Of a stretch of DNA of 64,000 bases, positions 1 through 9,800 are shown one piece after another. Source of the stretch: JBEGHD01 sp049334165 (GTDB lineage Bacteria > Bacteroidota > Bacteroidia > Flavobacteriales_D > Sanyastnellaceae); assembly GCA_049334165.1 (NCBI GenBank), contig JBEGHD010000003.1. The stretch is one strand, 5' to 3'. The notes below the pieces were generated by a model. It searched no databases and was not told where the DNA came from. It saw only the letters and a program-made list of their open reading frames with translations. Numbering within the stretch: position 1 is the stretch's first letter; the number at the start of each line of letters is the position of its first letter. A program made the position numbers and the translations under genes.

Positions 1-3000
1 ACCACTGAGCTGTCGCAGTTGTCTACTGCTTCTGCTGTTGTGGCTGGGATCTCTGCGTCACACTCCAGTGTCAGCGCTGCTGGTACTGATGTGAAGACAG
101 GGGCTTCATCATCGCTAACCGAGATGCTGTAAGAATCCGTTGCCATGTTTCCGCAATCGTCTATTGCAGTATACGTATAAGTAATGGTGTACTCACAGCC
201 TTCACCTTCCTGAGAAGTCTCAACTGAAACCGCAACATCATCGTCACAATTGTCAGTCGCTGTAACTACAGCTGGTTCGTAAATCTCATCGCAAACTCCT
301 GCCTGATCTTCTGGAATTCCAATAAGAACTGGCGCTTCATTGTCCTGAACAGTAATTGTGTAAGAGGCGGTTGAAATATTTTCACAATCATCCATAGCCG
401 TATAGACATAAGTGATTGTCTGATTACATTCTTCACCTTCAATAATTTCCTCGACAGTAACTTCTGCTTCGCCACTGCAAAGGTCTGTTGCAGTTACTAC
501 AGCTGGCGTAATATCGTCATAGCATTCTACAGTTTGGTCTTCAGGAACTCCTGTAAAGACAGGTCCTTCTTCGTCCACTACGTAGAAATTGCAAACGTGA
601 TCGAGTACGTTTCCACAATCGTCTTCAGCAATAATGTGCACCTCTGTGAGGTAAGCACAAATGCTTTCATCACAGATAAAATATCCGTTGTCCATGATTC
701 CATCAACAAAGTTTTCGTTGATTGCGGTGATCGTTTCGTGAAGGTCACCAAGACTGTAAGGAGATGCACATCCACCAATTACTGCATTTGCTTCGGCTAG
801 TACTTCACCAGCTGTCATTCCTGCCAATGGCCCACTACCAATAACGAGGTCTGAAAGGTTTCCTCCAGACGCTCCGAAGCTCGGAACTGCACTGTCAAAC
901 CCAACACTGATAGAAAGTGCGAGAACATGTCCCGCAAAACTGTTTCCGTAATTCGTTGGGTTCACCTGGTTTCCAACTGGAAGAGGAGACGGTGAACCAC
1001 CACTTGGCAAAAAGTCGGTGATAGACTGAGCCGTTGTAAATGTGAAACTGTTGTCACATCCAATTGTGATTCCGTTAGGGAAGGTAGAATTAAAATTGGC
1101 GTGAAGATATGCTCCAGGATTGTTTCCACTTGGAGAAGCTCCCCAGCCTCCAGGGGTTTGAGTTCTGTACTGACAAACGTCACCAGCAATTCCTTCTGAG
1201 TTGATTACAACTGTAACAGTTGGAGACTCGTCACAATTATCTGTGATTGCACCTTCAATTGATGATGGATCAACTCCACAGGCTTCTATCTCCAGAAGTT
1301 CGCAGTCAACCATTGGTGCTTCATCATCTCCGTTTACTTCAATATTTTGAGTGATACTAGTGCTGTTGCCACACTCGTCAGTTGCTGTCCATGTGCGAAC
1401 AATTGTGTAATCATCAGCGCAATCGAATTCCTGTTCCTGGTTTTGGCAATTTGCCATTCCCATGTTAAAGTCTCCGTGGTAGCTCGAGCCATCTACATCA
1501 AACCAAAACGAAATTCCGTGTCCCACACTTTGGAGACTAGCGCGATCACCAACCTGAACACCCCAGCGAAGGTTAGAAGGTCGGTGGCTTATTGTACCTG
1601 AATATCCGGCCAGGTCACCCTCACCAATAAATTCGTTGTTTTTAGACTCGTCAATTTCATAGTAGGTCCAATCGAGGTACTCATCGGTAATGTTTACAGT
1701 GGTGCCAGCATCTAACTTTGGCTCACGGAATCCAGTAGGACTGGACGCATTCGGAATACTGGTCCATTCTGAATAAGTACTCTCATTTGTCAACCATACA
1801 GTGAATGAGAAACGTGCATTTGGATTGTTTCGATTCTCCACTGTTCCGGTCAACTTGGCCGTTCCATTAGCAAATTGCTCGAAAGTTCCGTCCTGAACGA
1901 AATCAAAATTTTGATTCAGGTTTGCTCCAACAACGTCATCGTCATTAAACCAGATAGCATGCTGATCTCCATTTTGGAGATCACAAATTTCTTCTACTCC
2001 ATCTGGGCCAATGGTTACTTCCTCAAATACCACATTTAATTCTTCGTAACACTCTGAAGTAAAGGTTGGCTCATTGAAAGGAATTTCTTCACCACACGAT
2101 ACTTCAAGATCTTCGAGTGGCGTGCCTACTGGTGGTGTTGCACATCCAGTGTTTTCAATAGTCACATCTGGCAAATCGATAGGACAATCGTCATTTCCCC
2201 ATCTCACGTAAAGATCATAAGCTCCAATAGAAAGACCCGTAACAGAGAAGGACCCGCTGTTATCTTCCACCTTATATTCGGATGGCCATGAATTTCCTCC
2301 ATCGAGTGAAAACTCAATGTGAGTTCTGTTTGGATGATCAGGGAATGAGAATGTGATTGAACCACCGTCTTCGAGGCAGTCAGAGTTTGTCGAGTTAACC
2401 GTAACTTCTGGAATTTCTGTGAATGCGACATCGATGTCTGCAGAAGCTTCGCAACTATTGCAGTTTGTCACAGTCACAGAATAGTTTCCTGGCTGTGTAA
2501 CTACAATAGACTCCGTAGTCTCTCCTGTCGACCAAAGCAAACCGTAAGGTTCTTCCGGATTGTCCTGGGCAACGCATTCTGGTGAAAGCATAATGTTGAC
2601 ATCACCTTCAGAGTAATATCCATCACCACCAGCGATATTGAACCATCCCGAACCACCAAAACCAACACCTGTGGCATTGGCATTTAGACCTACCTGCATT
2701 GCAGGGCCTCTTCTTGAAAGGTAAAGTGTACCGTGATTATCTGTAACAATTGTACCACTCATCTCAGTGTAGTAGTACCAGTCGCTATCGTCAATAGATA
2801 CACAATCATTATTCTTTGGACTTCCTGAAGGGGTAGTCGAAGTTCCTCCTGAAAAAGTTATATCAACCTCAATATTATCGTGACCATTACTCGCTGTAGC
2901 AGTGAAATGAGCAGTTCCATTAGGACACTCGGTCCAGCTCAACTCTGACGCTTCGAAATGTGTTGGAGTTCCCCCGTTATTTAGCCAAATACTGTAAAAG

Positions 3001-3596
3001 TTATTGCTGTTGCAATGATCAGTATTGAACACTTCCCGAGTACAACATTCCGCACAATCCTCATTTCCAGAAACACTTGCAGTGAGAGTAACCTCTTCAC
3101 CTTCGCACACTTCCGGCCCGGCATCAATGCTCACAGAAAGGTTTGAGTTAATACAAGGATCCTCATTGCAACCGGCTGGTACACCAATTAAAACGTCCGT
3201 ATCCCAGATATCATCACAGCCAGTGTAAACACCTTCTATGGTAATGTCTTCGTAGAGACCTGGACACAAACCGGTAATCTCAATGTCACCAGACTCATCG
3301 AAGGGTCCAACTGTGTAAACATCTCCTTCGAAAGTATAATGAACTACGAAAGTTCCTGTCGCATTGTAGTTTGGATCAACAATGAGAACGCCATCACAAG
3401 CACCGCAAGTAGCATCGCTACCTAGGTTGACGTGATCGAAATGCGCATTGCAAGTTTCATCAGTAGATACCGTTGAAAGGGCATTAATATTGGTGAAACT
3501 TGTGATGAAAAATGCAAAAAGCACTAAAGGCAAGAGAGTGATTTTGCTAAGGATGCGATTAGACGCACCTAGATCATAGAGGTAATTGTCCTTCAT
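1..3596 (-). CDS. Giant secreted HYR-like repeat protein, C-terminal part cut off by the window edge
   Basis: The reading frame is open from an ATG at 3596 to the left edge, so about 1198 residues are visible and the end is missing. It begins with a hydrophobic signal segment (LLPLVLFAFFITSF) near residues 22-36. Cys-rich beta-type regions follow, then a module of about 170 residues (DWTYYEIDESKNNEF, GHGISFWFDV), a second module containing PGAYLHANF, and at least three HYR-like repeats (VPEDQTVEC, TATDNCDDD, DDCGN). It is a clear paralogue of the next gene, with the same modules in the same order. A T9SS sorting domain is expected beyond the edge but is not visible. The likely role is cell-surface adhesin or matrix protein; this is inference. 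It has its own promoter, because a terminator separates it from the upstream gene. Confidence 0.85.
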   Translation of the reverse strand, partial: MKDNYLYDLGASNRILSKITLLPLVLFAFFITSFTNINALSTVSTDETCNAHFDHVNLGSDATCGACDGVLIVDPNYNATGTFVVHYTFEGDVYTVGPFDESGDIEITGLCPGLYEDITIEGVYTGCDDIWDTDVLIGVPAGCNEDPCINSNLSVSIDAGPEVCEGEEVTLTASVSGNEDCAECCTREVFNTDHCNSNNFYSIWLNNGGTPTHFEASELSWTECPNGTAHFTATASNGHDNIEVDITFSGGTSTTPSGSPKNNDCVSIDDSDWYYYTEMSGTIVTDNHGTLYLSRRGPAMQVGLNANATGVGFGGSGWFNIAGGDGYYSEGDVNIMLSPECVAQDNPEEPYGLLWSTGETTESIVVTQPGNYSVTVTNCNSCEASADIDVAFTEIPEVTVNSTNSDCLEDGGSITFSFPDHPNRTHIEFSLDGGNSWPSEYKVEDNSGSFSVTGLSIGAYDLYVRWGNDDCPIDLPDVTIENTGCATPPVGTPLEDLEVSCGEEIPFNEPTFTSECYEELNVVFEEVTIGPDGVEEICDLQNGDQHAIWFNDDDVVGANLNQNFDFVQDGTFEQFANGTAKLTGTVENRNNPNARFSFTVWLTNESTYSEWTSIPNASSPTGFREPKLDAGTTVNITDEYLDWTYYEIDESKNNEFIGEGDLAGYSGTISHRPSNLRWGVQVGDRASLQSVGHGISFWFDVDGSSYHGDFNMGMANCQNQEQEFDCADDYTIVRTWTATDECGNSTSITQNIEVNGDDEAPMVDCELLEIEACGVDPSSIEGAITDNCDESPTVTVVINSEGIAGDVCQYRTQTPGGWGASPSGNNPGAYLHANFNSTFPNGITIGCDNSFTFTTAQSITDFLPSGGSPSPLPVGNQVNPTNYGNSFAGHVLALSISVGFDSAVPSFGASGGNLSDLVIGSGPLAGMTAGEVLAEANAVIGGCASPYSLGDLHETITAINENFVDGIMDNGYFICDESICAYLTEVHIIAEDDCGNVLDHVCNFYVVDEEGPVFTGVPEDQTVECYDDITPAVVTATDLCSGEAEVTVEEIIEGEECNQTITYVYTAMDDCENISTASYTITVQDNEAPVLIGIPEDQAGVCDEIYEPAVVTATDNCDDDVAVSVETSQEGEGCEYTITYTYTAIDDCGNMATDSYSISVSDDEAPVFTSVPAALTLECDAEIPATTAEAVDNCDSSV

Positions 3597-3671
3597 AACT
3601 CTAAGAGGTTGATTAGTAATTCGGTTACGGTTAATAAAAAAGTATAAAGCTATGTTAGACGTGCAGAGATG

Positions 3672-3731
3672 CAAATATAAATAATATCTAAACTATCACC
3701 ACATTCATCGAGTTTTTTTTGTTGTTCATCG
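3672..3731 (-). promoter_or_regulatory. Promoter of the partial giant gene with 21-bp-period direct repeats
   Basis: On the minus strand there is a perfect Bacteroidota -7 box TATATTTG (3672-3679). Exactly 21 nt upstream lies CGATGAATGT (3701-3710), and a second CGATGA lies at 3726-3731, one 21-bp period further. The same arrangement with the same spacings precedes the paralogous gene at 11311-11370. The two spacers differ in sequence, so the repeats look like binding sites kept by selection rather than leftover duplication. Confidence 0.6.
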
Positions 3732-3790
3732 AATTATTTCAAAGATTAAACGAAACTTCGGGAACCAATAAAACCGCGGTTTTGCAGAAT

Positions 3791-3828
3791 AAAAAAGCGC
3801 CTTTCCAGAGGTCTGGAGAGGCGCTTTT
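3791..3828 (-). terminator. Rho-independent terminator of the 2464-residue giant gene
   Basis: The minus strand reads AAAAGCGCCTCTCCAGA, a GACC loop, then the complementary arm and a T run (GGCGCTTTTTTATTC). The stem is long, GC-rich at its base, and starts just after the stop codon of the giant gene. It separates that gene from the downstream paralogue. Confidence 0.8.
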
Positions 3829-3856
3829 AAGTTAAACATCACCCTAAAAACTACAC

Positions 3857-6800
3857 CTACTGATTATTGACAATCAGCTTGTGATGGTGAACTTCTCCGT
3901 CCACAACCAGGTGCAAAATGTAAGTTCCGCTGTCCCAATTAGAAGTTTTATTGAATTCATAAAGCGTCCACGCATTCGCCTTTCCATCATAAAGGTCCAT
4001 CATTTTCTTCCCTGTCATGTCGTGGATCGAAGCTTTCACTTGCGCATCACGTGGTATGCTGAAAGTAACTGTAAACTTGTTGTTAAACGGATTCGGATAA
4101 GCCAGGATGTCGACTTGTTGCTCCGGAACATCAACATCTACAGTGATCACCTGCTCTGTCTGAGTCATGTTTCCGCAATCATCAATCGCTGTCCAGGTTC
4201 TTGTGATGGTATAAGGACAGAACTCACCACTTACTTCCTCGTCAAAAATGACTTCTACATCGTTGCAATTGTCTTCTGCAAAAACGTCTTGTGCGACAGC
4301 CGGGATTTCATCTCCGCAATCAATTGTTACATCTTCTGGAGCGTTGAAGATTTCAGGCGCTGTGGTGTCTTCGATGTGGATCAACTGCAAATAGGTTGTG
4401 CTGTTTCCACACTGATCAGTCGCAATCCATACTCGCTCGATCGTGCCCAGGCATCCACCAGAGAACACCAATTCCGATTGAATTCCGATTTCAACTTCAC
4501 CACAATTATCTATTGCTTCAACCGTAAAATCTCCTATTTCATCGCACTCGACATTCACGAGTGGTTCAATGTTCACGAAAGTAGGCGCTTCGTTGTCTTC
4601 CACGGTTATCACTTGAGTGGCAACAGAAGAATTACCGCAATCGTCAATCGCTGTCCAGGTTCTAGTGATGGTATAAGGACACCCGTCACTCACCTCTTCG
4701 CTGTACTGAATCTCTACCTCGTCATCACACACATCAGTTGCAGTAACTGTTGGAATTGGTCCATCAATTCCGCACTGTACTGTGGTGTCAGCTGGAATTT
4801 CACCAAAGACAGGTGCCGTCTGATCAGTCACAGTGATCACCCAGGTTTGGATATTTTCATTAGCGCACTCATCGACAGCGCGGAAAATTCGAATTACCTG
4901 ATAACCGCAATCGAGCAGCTCTACTTCTTCAGTAATCCAGTAAATCGGATTCGGATCGCAGTTGTCGATAAACTCAACTTCAGGTGTTTCAGGAAGCTCC
5001 TCTCCACATTCAATCGTCACGTCTTCAGGAATGCCAATGATTTCAGGCTCTGTAGTATCAGCTACAAGTATCGTTTGTGTCGCCACTGCAGTGTTTCCAC
5101 AGTCATCCGTCACAGTCCAGGTTCTCGTCAATTCGTATCCACATTCGACAGAAACCTGAGATTCTGAAGTTTCGATGGTCAGGTTTTCATCGCAGTTGTC
5201 TTCCACTTCGATTTGACCAAATCCTGGAACTGCAGAACACTCTACATTTAGATCTTCAGGTGAAGAAGTGATTACCGGAGCTGTCGTATCCTCAACAGTA
5301 ATTACCTGAGTTGCAGAATTCGAATTTCCACAATCATCATGAACGGCCCATGTACGAATCAAAAGGTATCCACACTCCTGCTCTTCGATGGATTCTGTCA
5401 CATTCACAGTCAGGTTTTCATCACAGTTGTCCTGAGCCGCAACTAAGGCCACTTCGGGAATTGCGTCACACTCAACAGTTACGTTTTCAGGAACTCCCAC
5501 CAATTCAGGATTAGTGTTGTCTTCAACGGTGATTATCTGAGTTGCTTCGACAATGTTTCCGCAATCATCAGACGCAGACCATGTTCTGTTAATTATGTAT
5601 CCGCATTCTAACTCTTCAATAGACTCAGTAAAGGTCACTTCTATCTGATCATCACAATTGTCATTCGCGGTTACTTCTGCAGCAGCAGGAACCTGTTCGC
5701 ACTCCACAGTTGCATTTTCTGGAACTCCAATCAAGGTTGGAGCAGTCTCGTCAATCACTGTGATCAACTGAGAAACTGTAGTTTCGTTTCCGCAGTTGTC
5801 TGTCGCGGTCCACGTTTTTTCAATTTGGTAACCGCACTCTAGTTCTGAAATTGAACTCGCAGCTACGACTTCCAATTCCTCATCGCAATTATCGGTAAAG
5901 ACTGGCTCATCTGTTGGTTCAGCTTCATCGCATTCAATTGTTATATCAGCTGGTGCAGAAATCACTTCTGGAGCTGTCGTGTCAATCACAGTGATCTGTT
6001 GTTCAACAGTAGTTGTGTTTCCACATTCATCTGTCGCAGTCCATACCTTATTGATAAGATAACCACAATCGAGCTGTTCGATTGATGAAGTGGTTTCGAT
6101 TGAAAGATCTTCAGTGCAATTGTCTGTGAATTCCGGTGTGCTGTTTGGAACTTCCTCATCGCACTCTACCGTTGCATCTTCTGGAACTGAAAGAACTACA
6201 GGTGCTGTTTCATCAATGGCAGTCACAGTTTGAGAAACTGACGTTTGGTTTCCACAGTCATCCATAGCTGTCCAAACTCTGGTGATAATAAATCCACAAT
6301 CCAGCTCTTCAACAGACTCTTCAAAGGTCACCTCAACTTCATGATCGCAATTGTCTTCAACCTCCAGCTCTGGAGCATTTGGAACTTGCGTGCATTCGAA
6401 AGAGGCATCTTCTGGTACGTTCACGAAAACCGGAGCCGTGGTGTCGATGAAAGTCACCGCTCTCGAAACAGATGTTTCGTTTCCACAGTTGTCGATGGCT
6501 GTCCAGGTTTGAATGACTTCCTGGCCACAATCTAGCTCAGCCACAATTTCGCTGTACGCCACTTCCAGCTCTTCGTCACAGTTGTCAGTAAACACGGGCG
6601 TGTCAGCTGGAAGTCCCTCAGCACATTCAAGAGTTAGATCTTCCGGTTGCGACACGATTGTAGGATTCGTTGAGTCAACAACTGTGATCGTTTGAGTTTC
6701 TATCACTTCATTTCCGCAAAGATCTTCAGCTGACCATGTTCTGACGATTACGTAGCCGCAATCCGCAGGATCGAATGATTCTGAGAAAGAGACTTCAACA

Positions 6801-9800
6801 GTTTCGGTACAATTATCTAAAGCAGTAACATCAGCTACCGCAGGGATCTGATCGCACTCAACTGTTGTGTCTGTGGGCACTCCATTCAACACCGGAGCTT
6901 CTTCATCAATCACAGTGATCACTTGAGACTGAGAAACGCTGTTGTCACAATCGTCAGTGGCAGTCCACGTACGTGTGATGGTGTAAGGACATCCCTCGCT
7001 GATTTCTTCTGAAAAAACCACTTCTACATTCGCAGAGCAATTGTCTTCTGCAGATACTTCCGCTGCAGCAGGCACCTGATCACAAGCTACTGTTGCATCT
7101 TGAGGAACTCCGGCTAAAACTGGAGCTTCTTCATCTATTACCGTTGTGACTTGAGTCGCTGAAGATGAATTTCCGCAATTGTCTGTAGCGGTCCATGTTC
7201 TGATCAAAATGTAACCACAAGCAAGGTACTCAGTTTCAGAATCCATCGAAACAGCAACGTCTTCATCACAATTGTCAGTTGCAGCAACTTGCGCTTCGGC
7301 AATCTCTTCATCACATTCAATTGTTTCGTTTTGAGGCACCCCAACCAGTATTGGTGCAGTATTATCTTCAACTGTGATCACCTGCGATTGTGATGCATAA
7401 TTCCAGCAGTTGTCTTCCACTGTCCAGGTGCGAACGATCTGGTATCCGCATTCCGCACCAATCACTTCTTCGGTGAAAAGTACCTCCATTTCACCTTCGT
7501 AGCAGTTGTCAACTGCCATTACTTCCACAGGCTCGGGAATTTCACCACACTCTACTGTTGTGTTTTCCGGCACACCAACTAACTCAGGAGCAACAGTGTC
7601 TTCTACTTCAATTTCTTGCTGAACAGTTGTCGTGTTGCCACAAACATCGGTTGCCAACCAGGTGCGAACGATTGTGTAACCGCAAGGCTCAGCGCCTTCC
7701 ATCATCGGCTCGTGAGGAATAATTTCTTCCGTGTATTCTAGTGCCGGATTAGCATCGCAGTTATCTGAAACAGTAACCTGCGGAACAGCCGGCACTGCAT
7801 CACACTGTACCGTTTCGTTTTGAGGAACACCCTCGATTTGCGGTGCAGTTTCGTCATCAATTTCAATTGTTTGACTTGCAGAAACCGAATTACCACAGTT
7901 GTCGGTGGCAGTCCAGGTTCTAACAATCGTTAACGGGCAAACTTCACCGATCACTTCTTCACTAAAGACTACCTGTACGTTGTCATCGCAGTTGTCCGTA
8001 GCAGAAACATCGGCAACTTCAGGGGCCCCACCGCAATCACCTGAAATATCTTCGGGAACACCTACGAGTACTGGAGCTTCTTCATCGATCACCGTGATCA
8101 CTTGCGATTGAGAAACGCTGTTGCCACAATTGTCTGCAGCGGTCCAAGTGCGGGTGATTGTGTAAGGGCAACCTTCTGAAATCACTTCGTTGAAAGTGAT
8201 TGAAACATCTGCATCGCAGTTGTCAGTTGCACTCACCTCGTGAGCTGGTATTTCCTCGTCACAGTTTATCGAAAGGTCCTGTGGAACTCCAACAAAAACT
8301 GGATTTTCGTTGTCTTCGATTGTGATAGTTTGTGTGTGCTCAACTGAGTTCCCACAGTCGTCTGTAGCAGTCCACGTGCGGGTGATCATTGATCCGCAGT
8401 CGAGAGCTTGAGTTGATTCTTCAAACGTCACTTCTACTGATTCATTGCAGTTGTCCGTGGCCGTGATTTCGTAAGATGGGATTTCTTCATCGCACTCAAT
8501 CGTTAGGTCCGCTGGCGTTTCGCTCAACACTGGTGCTTCGTTGTCTTCCACAGAAATGCTGTAAGAATCGGTAGCTGTGTTTCCACAGTCGTCCGTTGCA
8601 GTGTAGGTGAACGTGATGATGTAGTCACATCCTTCACCATTTGTTGTTTCTTCTACAGAAACCTCAACGTTTTCATCGCAGTAGTCGGTTGCTGTTACCT
8701 CAGCCGCTTCAAAAGTCGCATCGCAAAGTCCAGTTTGATTTTCTGGAACGCCAACCAATACCGGAGCTTCGTTGTCTTCGATCGTGATCGTTTGCGTGTG
8801 AGTTGTTGAGTTCCCACAATCGTCTGTTACAGTCCAGGTGCGGGTGATTGTTGATCCGCAGTCCAATTCTTCGATTGCTTCTTCAAACCCTACCTCCACT
8901 GATTCATCGCAGTTGTCCGAAGCTGTGATCTCATAAGTTGGAATTTCCTCACCACACTCAAGTGTGAGATCTGCTGGCGTCTCGCTCAGCTCAGGCGTAG
9001 TGTTGTCTTCTACCTCGAAAGTGAAAATTTCATTCAATTCGTTTCCACAGTCGTCAACGGCAACCACTTCAATTTCGTAAACAAAAACACACTCGTTTCC
9101 TCCGTATTCACAAGAAACATAACCGTTGTCCTGATCTCCATCAACGTAGTTTTCATTGATTGATGTAACAGTTTCGTGAAGGTCTGAAAGACTAAAGTCA
9201 GAGTCGCATCCGCCAATTACTGCATTTGCTTCAGCAAGTACTTCGCCCACGGTCATTCCAGAAAGAGGACCTCCAGAAACAATCGCATCGGAGAGATTCC
9301 CCTGGGCATCGCCAAAATTAGCAATGGCATTGTCAAACCCTACACTAATTGAAAGGGAGAGCACGTGACCGGCAAAGCTATTTCCGTAGTTTGCTGGGTT
9401 CACCTGGTTTCCAGCAGGAAGTGGTGACGGCTGCCCTCCACTGGGTAGAAAGCTGGTAATCGACTGAGCTGTGGTAAAAGTAAAACTGTTGTCGCAACCA
9501 ATAGTCACTCCATTTGGAAAAGTCTCTTCGAAGTTGGCGTGAAGATAAGCTCCGGGATTGTTGCCGTTTGGCGGTGCCCCCCAACCTCCTGGAGTTTGAG
9601 TTCTAAACTGGCAGTCATCTGAAGATCCGCCAGAACCGTTCGAAACAGAAATAATCTCAACTGAAACCTCCGGGTTTTCATCACAATTATCAGATACAGC
9701 TGCTTCAACCTGACTTAGATCAATGTCACAATCGGCAAAATCAATTTGACTTTGATCCAAAGTAGGAGCTTCGTTATCACCGTTTATTTCTATCGTTTGA

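Noticed and set aside
3881..5167. A 428-residue plus-strand open frame opposite the giant repeat gene
   Set aside because: It is an antisense shadow of the HYR-like repeats; the codon bias of the repeated gene keeps the opposite strand open. No domain, signal or start context of its own.
4130..9003. Repeat array as a CRISPR or other DNA-level repeat
   Set aside because: The period (about 232 bp) is in frame and diverged at third codon positions; it is a coding repeat.
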